Source of the DNA: CAVWGP01 sp963754645
GTDB lineage: Bacteria; Pseudomonadota; Alphaproteobacteria; Bin65
Length of the DNA: 64,000 nucleotides
Direction of reading: 5' to 3'
NCBI GenBank assembly: GCA_963754645.1
Contig: CAVWGP010000004.1
Location: 868,001-932,000 of the forward strand
Shown here piece after piece: positions 43,243-54,819 of the stretch. The translations under genes and the position numbers were made by a program. The notes beneath the pieces were generated by a model, which worked only from the letters and a program-made list of their open reading frames with translations, was not told the DNA's origin and searched no databases. Each line of letters begins with the position of its first letter. Positions within the stretch are counted from its first letter, which is position 1.

Positions 43243-43818
43243 GTGGGCTGGTTTGGCTTTTTCAAGGGCAAGAGCGAGACGCCGGACGAAGCTGAACGCC
43301 GGCAGCAGAGTGAGACTCAATCACTGGCCGCGACGACAAAGCGGCTATTCGACAGCAACCCGCCGCGCCTTTGGCACTATTTCGTAACGCATATCGCGTT
43401 GCGCGATGTGGCGCTCAAGGGCTCCGAAGTCGAGGCGGCCATGGCCGATCCGTCGCGGGTCACGTCCATGTTGGGTATGGTGCTGTCGAAAATGGCGCCG
43501 CATCTTGAGCTTGACGACGGCGACGCCGCCCGGCACGCCGCATCGTTGTCAATCGAGGCTCGCCGCTTTCGCCGCGGTTCGCCTGGTTTTGTCGTGACCA
43601 TGCCCCGGCCCGAGGTACCGTCAGAGACCCATTTTGCCGCCGTGGTCGCTGCCGCCCCCGGCGGCAGCGACGGTATCCGCTATTTCACCCTGGATGATGC
43701 CGGCGGCGGCGTCGCCTGCCTGTGCGAATGGACCGCGGACGACGATCATCACCTATTCGGCGAATGCCCGGCCGACAGCGTCGATGACTTCGTCGCGGCG
43801 ATCAACGAAAAATTGTGA
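43243..43818 (+). CDS. Hypothetical protein, tandem paralogue 2 (MGW-xFxK family)
   Basis: 191 residues from a GTG at 43243, six bases after GAGG. Paralogous over its whole length to the gene at 42596. The last eight residues (AAINEKL preceded by V) are identical, while the charged region after the start (KGKSETPDEAERRQQSE) differs. It ends 22 bases from the leftward cupin gene. Function unknown. Confidence 0.65.
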   Translation: MGWFGFFKGKSETPDEAERRQQSETQSLAATTKRLFDSNPPRLWHYFVTHIALRDVALKGSEVEAAMADPSRVTSMLGMVLSKMAPHLELDDGDAARHAASLSIEARRFRRGSPGFVVTMPRPEVPSETHFAAVVAAAPGGSDGIRYFTLDDAGGGVACLCEWTADDDHHLFGECPADSVDDFVAAINEKL

Positions 43819-43839
43819 TCGGCGCGGGCCCCGCGCGAG

Positions 43840-44466
43840 TCAGCTTTTCTCCTTGTCGGGATCGCGCGTCGCGCTCCAGGATTTGCTGGTGCCTTGCACC
43901 ATATGGCGGAGATTTGCGACGCCCTCGGGCTCCTCGAAGAACAGCGTCCGCTTCGCCGCCATCTCGGGCATGTCCTGGACCACGTACATGACGGTGTCCT
44001 CGCTGCCCGTCGCCTCGTGCTTGTGATAGGCCCAGGCGGGGCAAACGATCGTGTCGCCGGGCTTGAAGGGATAGCGTGTGCCCTCGACGGTCGTGAAGCC
44101 CGTGCCCTTGAGATAGTGGTAGATCGCGACCGAGTTGTGCCGGTGATTGGGCACGGTCTCGCCGGGATGAATGAGCTGGATGCCGATAAAAATTCCGGGC
44201 GCGGCGCCGGCGAGATCGCCGTGATCCTCGTTGACCAGGGCGACGAAACGGCGCTCGGCGTGGCGGATCGGATCCTTGCCCAATTCGCCCAGCGTCGCCT
44301 GCCAATCCTCGGCCGACCACTTGCAGCCGCGCACGTGGGTTTGGCGCACGCGCTTGAAGTATTCGTCGGCGGTGATGACCCGGGCGTTGGCGGAATTCGG
44401 ATCGGGCGCCGGGGGCGGCGCGGGCGCCGCGGCGTCGGGCTTGATCGGCTTGATCGCGGCGGTCAT
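43840..44466 (-). CDS. Cupin-domain protein
   Basis: 208 residues. A proline-rich N-terminal 25 residues is followed by a mixed region and a single cupin barrel: LIHPGETVPNHRHNSVAIYH, the GDTIVCPAWAYHKHEATGSE second motif and PEMAAKRTLFFEEPEG. The histidines NHRHN and YHKHE fit a metal site, as in gentisate-dioxygenase-like cupins. It closes a leftward run alternating cupin and cyclase genes (47882, 46695, 45733, 44505, 43840), 38 bases after the cyclase. An enzyme of aromatic or small-acid oxidation is possible. Confidence 0.82.
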   Translation of the reverse strand: MTAAIKPIKPDAAAPAPPPAPDPNSANARVITADEYFKRVRQTHVRGCKWSAEDWQATLGELGKDPIRHAERRFVALVNEDHGDLAGAAPGIFIGIQLIHPGETVPNHRHNSVAIYHYLKGTGFTTVEGTRYPFKPGDTIVCPAWAYHKHEATGSEDTVMYVVQDMPEMAAKRTLFFEEPEGVANLRHMVQGTSKSWSATRDPDKEKS

Positions 44467-44504
44467 CGAATTTTCCTTCTCATGCCAAGTCGGTGCGGAC
44501 GGCG

Positions 44505-45710
44505 TTATCGCGGAACGAAGACCTCGATCGTTTCATCGATCCCCTTCACGGCGTGCCGGCCGAGCGAGGTCGCAGGGAGGCCGCTGGCGGCGACGAAATC
44601 GGCGGAGAGCAGGAGCGGGACGCCCACGGCGCGGGTCAGGCTCTCGATGCGCGCGGCGAGATTGACCGCGGGCCCGATGACGGTGAAATCGAGGCGCTTG
44701 GCGGTGCCGATATTGCCGTACATGACGTCGCCGATATGAAGCGAGACGCCGAAGCGGATTTCGGGCAGGCCCTGGGCGGCGCGCTCGGCGCGCTGCGCGT
44801 CGATCGCGGCGATGCCGCCGCGGGCCGCGGCCAAAGCCAAGCGGCATGCATCGCCGGCCGAAGCGGCGTCGGGCACCGGAAAAATCGCCAGCATGGCGTC
44901 GCCGATGAATTTCAAGATCTCGCCGCCATTCTCGTGGACCGCCTTGCCGAGACCGTCGAAATAGGCGTTCAGCATTTCGATGAGCCGGTCGCGCGGCAGC
45001 TTGCCGCTCAGCTCGGTGAAACCTCGCAGGTCGGCCATCAAGATCACGGCGCCCAGCGTGCGGCCGCTGCCGCGCCGGATATTGCCCTTGAGGATTTCAG
45101 CGCCGGTTTGATGGCCGACATAGGTATCGAGCAAGACTGTCGCGAGATAGCGCAGCGCCTGGAGTTCGACGAGGCGCGCGATCGGCGACAGCAGGCGGTC
45201 GATCAGCGTCAGCTCGGCGAGGGTGAAGCCGCCGGGGCGCTTGGTCGTGAAGGTGAAGGAATGCGGCGCGTCGTCGATGCCCGGCAGGCGCATGGCGACA
45301 TAGTCGGTAGCGCCGTCTTTGACGTAGTCCGCCAATACCGGGAAGTCCGGCGGCGCCTCGCGTTCGAGCCGGAAGCGCACCGCCCAGGCGCCGGTGTTGA
45401 GCAAATAGATCGGGCTTTTGCGCACGACGTCGGTGTTGAGCACGTCGTGCCGGCCGGCGCCGGTCGAAACTTCGCCGGTCGCGCGCCGCCAGCGATGCGC
45501 GACGCCGAAATAATCCGGGTGCAGCACGCGAACGAAGGCGTTGAACTGCTCGAGCGGCACGCCGATGGCAACGAGACGCTCGCAAATTCCGCGCAGCAGC
45601 ACCTGCGGTTCGGCGATCTTCCAGGCGTCGTCGTTGAGCCAATCCAACATCCACGCCGTGGCGCGGGCCGCGTCGCGTTCGACATTGGGCGGTGACGGCA
45701 GATCGGTCAT
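44505..45710 (-). CDS. Class III adenylate/guanylate cyclase (copy 1)
   Basis: 401 residues from the ATG at 45710 (MTDLPSPPNVERDAARATAW). The first 220 residues are a domain I do not name, with GVAHRWRRATGEVSTG and an RFRLEREAPPDFPVLADYVK stretch. The cyclase domain (about 225-400) has the metal-binding Asp in ILMADLRGFTELS and GDAMLAIFPV. The lysine in EILKFIGD and aspartate in DFTVIGPAVNLAARIE fit an ATP-specific (adenylate) cyclase. It is paralogous to the cyclase at 46695 over the whole length. It should make a cyclic nucleotide in the cytoplasm; the N-terminal part likely senses a signal. Confidence 0.88.
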   Translation of the reverse strand: MTDLPSPPNVERDAARATAWMLDWLNDDAWKIAEPQVLLRGICERLVAIGVPLEQFNAFVRVLHPDYFGVAHRWRRATGEVSTGAGRHDVLNTDVVRKSPIYLLNTGAWAVRFRLEREAPPDFPVLADYVKDGATDYVAMRLPGIDDAPHSFTFTTKRPGGFTLAELTLIDRLLSPIARLVELQALRYLATVLLDTYVGHQTGAEILKGNIRRGSGRTLGAVILMADLRGFTELSGKLPRDRLIEMLNAYFDGLGKAVHENGGEILKFIGDAMLAIFPVPDAASAGDACRLALAAARGGIAAIDAQRAERAAQGLPEIRFGVSLHIGDVMYGNIGTAKRLDFTVIGPAVNLAARIESLTRAVGVPLLLSADFVAASGLPATSLGRHAVKGIDETIEVFVPR

Positions 45711-45732
45711 CGGCGTCGTGCCCGACGGCGGA

Positions 45733-46642
45733 CTAGGCCGCCGCGGCGACCTTGGGCGGATTGTTGCGGCGCTCGAAGGCGGCAATTTCCTCGGCGGTGA
45801 ACGCCGGTAGCGTCGTCATGAGCAGTTGCAGTTCGGTTTCCGCCTTGAACGCCACTTGCTCGCCGGTTTCGAGCTTGACCAGCGAGTGCTTGCGGATCGC
45901 CGTGTCGGCCGCCGTGCCCGGTCCCGTCGAGCACCAGGAAGAAGCGCGGCGCGGCCGGCGCGGCTTCGCTCAGCGTGGCGCCGGGCGCGAGCCTGATCTG
46001 GGCGATGGCGATGTTGCGCTCCGAGAACACGCCGAGATTGCGCCGCGCGGCGCCGGGCTCGCTCGCATCGGACACCCAAGGGAAGCTTTCCGGGTTCATG
46101 ATGACCGGGCTGGCATAGCGCTGCTTCGGGTATTCGATCGGGCGCTGATACACGTGCTCCCAAATCGCCTCGTAGCCGTCCTGGTTCTTCTTGACGCCGG
46201 GCGCAAGATTGGCGCCGCGGTGACGGAAGAAGACGCCGTCGCGGAACTCGCCGAGCTTGGCGAGCTCGGCGCTGCCGGCATAGAGCTGGTCGTAGCTCAG
46301 ATAGCCCCAGCCGCTCGGCCCGCCGAACTGGATCAGGATGATCTCGGAATCGGTCGAGTCGATCTGGTAGGGCGTCGCTTCGGGATAGTAGCCGATCTGG
46401 CCCGGCGCGATCGTATCGCCTTCCTTGCTGCCCAGCAGGCCGTGGATGCCGAGCCGGATTTGCTCGAAATTGTGCTTGTGGCGCGGCCCGTAGAAGCGGC
46501 CGCCGGTGCGGGCGACAAGGAACTCGAAATTGTGCACCGAGCCGGGCACGCCCTGCATCAGGCGCTTGAACGTGATGTCGCCTTCGCGGTGCTTGGTACG
46601 CGGCTTGTCGAAAGGCACTTCATCGGCATGAACGATGCGCAT
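45733..46642 (-). CDS. Cupin-domain protein (bicupin-like), frameshifted
   Basis: MRIVHADEVPFDKPRTKHRE begins the frame. A first cupin barrel has GGRFYGPRHKHNFEQIRLGI and IGYYPEATPYQIDS; the later half has RLAPGATLSEAAPAAPRFFL. At about 45918 an extra base (doubled G on the coding strand) shifts the frame. Read through it gives DGTGTAADTAIRKHSLVKLE, TGEQVAFKAETELQLLMTTL, and ends FERRNNPPKVAAAA with a stop at 45733. About 302 residues in all. The HKH and E residues in the first barrel can bind a metal. It lies 52 bases after one cyclase gene and 22 before the next. Enzyme activity unknown. Confidence 0.82.
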
Positions 46643-46694
46643 AATCCCGGCTCCTTTGCTCGAACGCCATCATAGATGCGCGGCCGGCCGAGGT

Positions 46695-47885
46695 CTAGGA
46701 CGGAGGCGCGAACACCTCGATCGGCTCGTTAACGCCCTTCACGCCGTGGCGGCCGCGCGATCGGGCGGCGATATCGGCGGCGTTGACGAAGTCCGGGGAC
46801 AGCAGGAGCGGGGCTCCGAGCGCGCGCGTCAATCCCTCAAGGCGCGCCGCGAGATTGACCGCGGGGCCGATCACGGTGAAATCGAGCCGCTTGGCGGTGC
46901 CGATATTGCCGTACATCACGTCGCCGACATGGAGCGCCATGCCGAAATCGAGAGCGCCGCCCTGGTCGTGCTTTTCGCGCAAGGCGGCCAATCCTTGGCG
47001 GGCCTTGTGGGCGGCCGCGAGCGCCTTGCGGCAAATCTCGGCGGGCGCGCCGCCATCCAGCGGCCAGATCGCGAGCACGGCGTCGCCGATGAATTTCAGG
47101 ATTTCGCCGCCCGAATCCTCGATCGGACCGCCGACGCAATCGAAATAGTCGTTGAGCAGCGCGATCAATCGCTCGCGCGGCAGGCGGTCGGTGAGCGGCG
47201 TGAAGCCCGTCAAATCCGACATGAAGATGACGGCGCGGATGGTTTCGCCGCTGCCGCGCCGGATTTGCCCGGTCAGGACGCGTTCGCCGCTGCGGTGGCC
47301 GACATAGACATCGAGCAAGGTCGTCGTCAGATAGCGCAGGGTGAGAATTTCGCATTGCCGCGCGATATGCGGCAGCATGGCGTCGATGAGCTTGAGTTCC
47401 GCGAGGCTGAAGCCGTCGGCGCGGTCGGTCGACAAGGCCACGGCATGGCGGCCGCCGTCGGAAAACGGCAGATGCATGATCACGTAGTCGGTGGCGCCTT
47501 CGGCGAGATATTCATCGAGGACAGCGAAATCGAGCCAGGCATGCGGACCGGTCAGACGCCGCCGGACCGCCGCAGCGCCTTCATGTATCAGCCGATTCGG
47601 GCTGGTTCGCATGAGGTTGCTGGTCCAGATATCGTGCGTCGCTTGATTCGACTTGACCTCGTCGGTCGCGCGCCACCAGCGATGCGCGACGCCGAAAAAA
47701 TCCGGATGCAGCATCAGCATGAACGCGGTGAAGCGCTGCAGGCCGACGCCGTGCGCGACGAGGCGGCGGCAGGTCTCGCGCACCAGCCCGCGCGGCGAGC
47801 GGATCGCCGGCGCCTCGTGCACGTACCATGCGGCAAGCGATTCGAGCGCCGCCGCGTAGTCGCGATTGACGTCGGGCGGGATCAC
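46695..47885 (-). CDS. Class III adenylate/guanylate cyclase (copy 2)
   Basis: 396 residues starting at a GTG (47885) that overlaps the preceding cupin stop (GTGA), so translation is coupled. The N-terminal 215 residues match those of the cyclase at 44505 (MLHPDFFGVAHRWWRATDEV against VLHPDYFGVAHRWRRATGEV). The catalytic domain shows FMSDLTGFTPLTDRLPRERL, EILKFIGDAVLAIWP and DFTVIGPAVNLAARLEGLTR, with all metal, lysine and aspartate positions of an adenylate cyclase. Cytoplasmic, with a sensory N-terminal domain of unknown ligand. Confidence 0.88.
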   Translation of the reverse strand: MIPPDVNRDYAAALESLAAWYVHEAPAIRSPRGLVRETCRRLVAHGVGLQRFTAFMLMLHPDFFGVAHRWWRATDEVKSNQATHDIWTSNLMRTSPNRLIHEGAAAVRRRLTGPHAWLDFAVLDEYLAEGATDYVIMHLPFSDGGRHAVALSTDRADGFSLAELKLIDAMLPHIARQCEILTLRYLTTTLLDVYVGHRSGERVLTGQIRRGSGETIRAVIFMSDLTGFTPLTDRLPRERLIALLNDYFDCVGGPIEDSGGEILKFIGDAVLAIWPLDGGAPAEICRKALAAAHKARQGLAALREKHDQGGALDFGMALHVGDVMYGNIGTAKRLDFTVIGPAVNLAARLEGLTRALGAPLLLSPDFVNAADIAARSRGRHGVKGVNEPIEVFAPPS

Positions 47886-48259
47886 GGCTTGGCGCCGGCC
47901 CCGCGCATATAGGCGGGCGTGCCGCCGGCGAGGAAGTCCTCGCGCGGCGGAGCGAAGACGTCGATGACCTCGGTGTCCTCGGGCCAATAGGCTTCGTGCT
48001 CGACGCCGCCGGGAATGACGGCGATTTCGCCGGCGCCGACGCTGCGCGTCTCGCCGCCGAGGCGGAACTCCATCCGGCCTTTGAGCATGACGAAAATCTG
48101 TTCGTGCTCGTGTTTGTGCGCCGCGGCGCGGGCGCCGGCCTTGACGCTCCACCAAACGATCATGGCCTGCTCGCCGGCAACCAGCTTGCGCGTGATCTTG
48201 TCGCTGATTTTTTCCTCTTTAAGCGTGGCCAGCGATCCGAATCCTTTGAGCGTGGGCAT
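47882..48259 (-). CDS. Small cupin-domain protein
   Basis: 125 residues from the ATG at 48259, eight bases after GGAG. A single cupin barrel has the metal-site motif AHKHEHEQIFVMLKGRMEFR and the second motif GEIAVIPGGVEHEAYWPEDT, with VIDVFAPPREDFLAGGTPAY at the end. It is the first gene of the leftward cupin-cyclase run, and its stop overlaps the cyclase start. Such small cupins may bind a ligand or act as isomerases/dioxygenases; coupling to a cyclase hints at signalling. Confidence 0.85.
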   Translation of the reverse strand: MPTLKGFGSLATLKEEKISDKITRKLVAGEQAMIVWWSVKAGARAAAHKHEHEQIFVMLKGRMEFRLGGETRSVGAGEIAVIPGGVEHEAYWPEDTEVIDVFAPPREDFLAGGTPAYMRGAGAKP

Positions 48260-48399
48260 GAAGCATCTCCTTTGTTCGCGACGACGCGGCATGAATTGTG
48301 GCTTCCCGCTGCTGGTCTGGCAACCCGATCCGGGATCGACGGCGCGCGGCGGGAGCGCTAATTTGTCGCCGCCAAAACGACTGTTTGGGGAATTCACGG

Positions 48400-49497
48400 A
48401 TGGATCCGCTCGCCGCCGCCAAAACCTGTTTCGCCCGCGACTACGCCGACGCGCGCGGGCGCTTCCTGCGCGCCGCAAAATCGGCCGGCGCCACGCTGCG
48501 GTCCTATGCGAACGCCGGCCGCGGTCCGAAGGGCGAGAAGCTTGCCACGGATTGCGCGTGGCTTGGGCCGGTCGGCGCGCCCAAAGTTGTGGCGCTGGTC
48601 GCGGGCACGCACGGCGTCGAGGGATTTTGCGGCGCCGGCGCCCTGATCGACGTGCTGAAAACGCGCCCGGCCGCGGCGCGCGACACGGCCTTTTTGCTTG
48701 TGCATGCGATCAATCCGCATGGCTTCGCCTGGCTCCGGCGCGTGACCGAGGACGGCGTCGATCTCAACCGCAACTTCGTCGATTTCCGCAGGCCGCCGGC
48801 CAATCCGGGCTACGACGAACTCGCCGACGCGATCCTGCCGGCCAAGATCGAAGGCCCGATCTACGACGCCGCGCGGCGCCAAATCGAGGCCTTCAAGAAA
48901 AAGCACGGCGTCATGGGCCTGCAGGCCGCTTGGGCCGGCGGACAATACAAGCATCCGAAGGGCTTGTTCTTCGGCGGCTTCGGGCCGACCTGGTCGCATC
49001 GCACGCTCGGCGCCATCATCGCCGATTACGCCTTGGATAAACGCGCTCACGTCGCGGCGATCGACTATCACACGGGCCTCGGGCCGCATGGCTATGGCGA
49101 GCTGATCTGCGTCCATGCGCCGGATTCGCGCGGCGTCGAGCGCGCCAGGGCGTGGTACGGCGAAAGCGTCACCGAACCACTCGCCGGCACCTCCGCCGCC
49201 GGCGCGCGGCACGGTTTCGCCTGCCGGTTGTGGGAGGCGAAGCTCGGGCGGCGGCTGACCTTCATCACGATCGAATACGGCACCTACGACAATTTGAGCG
49301 TGGTCCGGCCGGCGCTGGTGGCCGATCACTGGCTGCACCGCAACGGCGCGGTGCGCTGGGACGCGCCCCGGACGCGGGAGATCAAGGCCAAGATCCGGCG
49401 CGCCTTTTATCCCGACAGCGACGCGTGGCGCGAAGCCGTGATCTGGCGCAGCCGGCAGGTCGTGCGCCAAGCGCTCGCCGGCCTGACGGCGATTTGA
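48400..49497 (+). CDS. DUF2817 family protein (M14-like carboxypeptidase fold)
   Basis: 365 residues from MDPLAAAKTCFARDYADARG. The fold resembles zinc carboxypeptidases. GTHGVEGFCGAG (about residue 69) holds the first histidine-glutamate pair; VHAINPHGFAWLRRVTEDGV, DLNRNFVDFRRPP and AAIDYHTGLGPHGYGELICV follow, with ITIEYGTYD near the end containing the catalytic glutamate. DUF2817 proteins are predicted metallopeptidases or deacylases acting on small substrates. No signal peptide, so cytoplasmic. Followed after ten bases by a GNAT gene, probably one operon. Confidence 0.88.
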   Translation: MDPLAAAKTCFARDYADARGRFLRAAKSAGATLRSYANAGRGPKGEKLATDCAWLGPVGAPKVVALVAGTHGVEGFCGAGALIDVLKTRPAAARDTAFLLVHAINPHGFAWLRRVTEDGVDLNRNFVDFRRPPANPGYDELADAILPAKIEGPIYDAARRQIEAFKKKHGVMGLQAAWAGGQYKHPKGLFFGGFGPTWSHRTLGAIIADYALDKRAHVAAIDYHTGLGPHGYGELICVHAPDSRGVERARAWYGESVTEPLAGTSAAGARHGFACRLWEAKLGRRLTFITIEYGTYDNLSVVRPALVADHWLHRNGAVRWDAPRTREIKAKIRRAFYPDSDAWREAVIWRSRQVVRQALAGLTAI

Positions 49498-49507
49498 CGG
49501 AGCCGCG

Positions 49508-50020
49508 ATGAAGCTTCGCCGGCTCGGCAAGGACGAGGTTGAGTTGCATCGCTGGCTGCGGCTGCGCGCGCTGCTCGATGCGCCCGATTCGTTCGGCGAG
49601 AGCTACGCCGACGTCGAAGCGAAATCGGCGAGCTATTGGGAGAGCCTGACCAAGGCCGTGACCGAGCCGCAGCGCGATGCGCTCTTTCTCGTCGCCGAAG
49701 CCGATACCGTCTTCGGCATGGTCTACGGGCTGCGCGACCCGGAGCGCGATCACGCCGCCCGCCTGGGCGGACTGTGGGTCGAGCCGCGCTATCGGCGGCG
49801 CGGCATCGGCCGAATGTTGATCGACGCCGTCATCGATTGGGCGCTCGCGCGTGGTGCGTTCCGTGTGGGTCTGTGGGCGCCGGCGCACGGTCCGGCGGCG
49901 CTGGCGCTCTATCGCAAGGCGGGATTCCGCGACACCGGCAAGCGCCGCCCGCTTGAGTCGAATCCGGCCTTGGAGATCGTCGCCATGGAAGCCGTGCTGG
50001 AAAAGCCGACGCGGCGGTAA
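49508..50020 (+). CDS. GNAT-family N-acetyltransferase
   Basis: 170 residues. Motifs of the GNAT fold: LFLVAEADTVFGMVYGLRDP, then GGLWVEPRYRRRGIGRMLID (the acetyl-CoA binding R-x-x-R-x-G-I-G loop) and ALALYRKAGFRDTGKRRPLE. The start MKLRRLGKDEVELHRWLRLR is typical. It transfers an acetyl group to an unknown amine, possibly related to the DUF2817 hydrolase gene just before it. Confidence 0.9.
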   Translation: MKLRRLGKDEVELHRWLRLRALLDAPDSFGESYADVEAKSASYWESLTKAVTEPQRDALFLVAEADTVFGMVYGLRDPERDHAARLGGLWVEPRYRRRGIGRMLIDAVIDWALARGAFRVGLWAPAHGPAALALYRKAGFRDTGKRRPLESNPALEIVAMEAVLEKPTRR

Positions 50021-50048
50021 TCGTTGGCGTGGCGCTGGGACAGGCCGC

Positions 50049-51038
50049 TCATTCGATCACATCGTCGGTTTGGACGAGGAGCGATACCGGCACGACGAGG
50101 CCGAGCGACTTGGCGGTCTTGAGGTTGATCACCAGCTCGAACTTGGTCGACGCTTGAACCGGGAGGTCGCCCGGACGTTCTCCGCGCAAGATGCGGTCGA
50201 CGTAGGTCGCCGAGCGCCGCAACTGATCGACCAGATCGGCGCCATACGAAATCAGCCCGCCGCCCGTAACAAAAAACCGCGACGGATAGATGGCGGGCAA
50301 TCGGTGATGCGCCGCGCGCGATAGGATCCGATCGCGATGGACGACGTTGAACGTATCCGGCAGCACGAGCAGGCCGCTATTCGCCTCGCGGGCAATTTCA
50401 TCGATCGCGCGGTCGATCTGATCCGCTTCCGATACGGCGGCCGGCTGGGCGCGAACGCCCAATGACGGCGCGATCGCTTCGATCGCCCGCCAGTACCCGG
50501 ACCAGCTCGGATGATTGGGGTTTTGCATCGCCGCGATCCGCTTGATGTGCGGCGCGATCTCCTTGAGCAGCCCGAGCCATTTTCCGGTCATCGCGAATTC
50601 ATAGAAACTTGTGAAGCCGGTGATGTTGGCGCCCGGCCGTGCCGGGTTCGCGACCACACCGCTCTCGCTCGCATCGAGAACTTGCACGAATACGATCGGG
50701 ATCGTTTGCGTGGCCCGCTGCAAGGCGGCCAAGCCGGGCGGCGTGTTGACCAGGATCACCGCCGGCGCCTGGCGCACGAGATCCGCCGCGTAAGCGTGGG
50801 TGCGATCGATGCTGCCGGCGGCCCAGCGAATCTCGATTTGAATATTGCGCCCGTCGGTCCATCCCAAATCTTCCAGCCCGCGACGGAACGCGGCGATACG
50901 GGCCTGCCCCTCCGGGTCGCCATCGGCGAGGCCCATCAAAACGCCGATCTTCCGCGGGCGATCCGGCTGCTGCGAGTGCGCCGCGAGCGGCCAAGCCGTA
51001 GATGCACCGATCGTCGTGAGTATCTCTCGACGCCTCAT
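50049..51038 (-). CDS. ABC transporter substrate-binding protein (third family member)
   Basis: 329 residues starting MRRREILTTIGASTAWPLAA, a twin-arginine-type signal. The ABC_sub_bind fold has RKIGVLMGLADGDPEGQARI, FRRGLEDLGWTDGRNIQIEI, PGANITGFTSFYEFAMTGKW and the ending VINLKTAKSLGLVVPVSLLV, TDDVIE. It is paralogous to the tandem pair at 36937 and 38066, but with lower similarity. No transporter membrane genes are adjacent. Ligand unknown. Confidence 0.88.
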   Translation of the reverse strand: MRRREILTTIGASTAWPLAAHSQQPDRPRKIGVLMGLADGDPEGQARIAAFRRGLEDLGWTDGRNIQIEIRWAAGSIDRTHAYAADLVRQAPAVILVNTPPGLAALQRATQTIPIVFVQVLDASESGVVANPARPGANITGFTSFYEFAMTGKWLGLLKEIAPHIKRIAAMQNPNHPSWSGYWRAIEAIAPSLGVRAQPAAVSEADQIDRAIDEIAREANSGLLVLPDTFNVVHRDRILSRAAHHRLPAIYPSRFFVTGGGLISYGADLVDQLRRSATYVDRILRGERPGDLPVQASTKFELVINLKTAKSLGLVVPVSLLVQTDDVIE

Positions 51039-51234
51039 TCGATCGCCTCGGCTGCACCTTGCATATCGCGGTCTCCTCGATCGACACAGATGCCACGCGG
51101 CAGCGGTCGCTGCGGGCGCAATTGTGCGGCATGAGTCCGTTGCCGATGCGAGATGCGCGCCGTGATCGAGCAGCGCCGTCTGCCATGGCCGATGATACGC
51201 TTCCGCCCTTCGACTTGCCAGCGGTGGCGCGTGC

Positions 51235-54129
<2,895 letters not shown>

Positions 54130-54191
54130 GGAATGTTCGGTGATTGCGACCGTTTTGAATATGGGGCGCGGCGTGGAAAAAGGCGACTCTC

Positions 54192-54219
54192 TTATCCACC
54201 GGGCGTTTGATGTGGATAA
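54192..54219. promoter_or_regulatory. Two inverted DnaA-box-like sites between uvrA and ssb
   Basis: TTATCCACC (54192-54200) and TGTGGATAA (54211-54219) face each other across ten bases. The second is a perfect DnaA box (TTATCCACA on the other strand). They lie in the shared upstream region of uvrA and ssb. Confidence 0.5.
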
Positions 54220-54274
54220 GCGTCGGAGATCGCGCTAGGATCGCTGCAACACAATTCTCAAACGGAACAATCTC

Positions 54275-54766
54275 ATGGCCGGCAGCATCAACAAAGTCAT
54301 CTTGATCGGCAATCTCGGGCGCGATCCCGAGGTGCGCAGCGCCCAGGACGGGACCAAGATCGTCAATATGTCGGTCGCGACCTCGGAATCCTGGCGCGAC
54401 AAGGCCTCGGGCGAGCGCAAGGAACGCACCGAATGGCATCGCGTCGTGATCTTCAACGAACGCCTCGCCGAAGTGGCGCAGAACTATCTGAAAAAGGGCA
54501 CCAAGGTCTATCTCGAAGGCCAGCTTCAGACGCGCAAATGGACCGATCAAAGCGGCGTCGAGAAATACTCGACCGAGGTCGTGCTGCAGCGCTTCCGCGG
54601 CGAGCTGCAAATCCTCGACCGCGCGCCGGGCGGCGCCGGCAAGTCGCACGATGGCGGCGGCCCCGATTCCTATTCGCGCAGCCCCAGCCCGAGCGCCGCC
54701 AACCGTGCGAGCGCGCCGGCCAAGGGTAGTTCGGGCAAGGATTTGGACGACGATATTCCATTTTAG
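54275..54766 (+). CDS. ssb: Single-stranded DNA-binding protein
   Basis: 163 residues. The OB-fold shows MAGSINKVILIGNLGRDPEV, RSAQDGTKIVNMSVATSESW, ERTEWHRVVIFNERLAEVAQ and YLKKGTKVYLEGQLQTRKWT. A disordered Ser/Pro-rich linker leads to the acidic tip DDDIPF that recruits partner proteins. It coats single-stranded DNA in replication and repair. Divergent from uvrA, near gyrA, as expected. Confidence 0.98.
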   Translation: MAGSINKVILIGNLGRDPEVRSAQDGTKIVNMSVATSESWRDKASGERKERTEWHRVVIFNERLAEVAQNYLKKGTKVYLEGQLQTRKWTDQSGVEKYSTEVVLQRFRGELQILDRAPGGAGKSHDGGGPDSYSRSPSPSAANRASAPAKGSSGKDLDDDIPF

Positions 54767-54819
54767 GTGGTATTCCTGTCGGTGCGAAGGTCCGGACCTG
54801 GCGGTATCTGGATGTTCGG

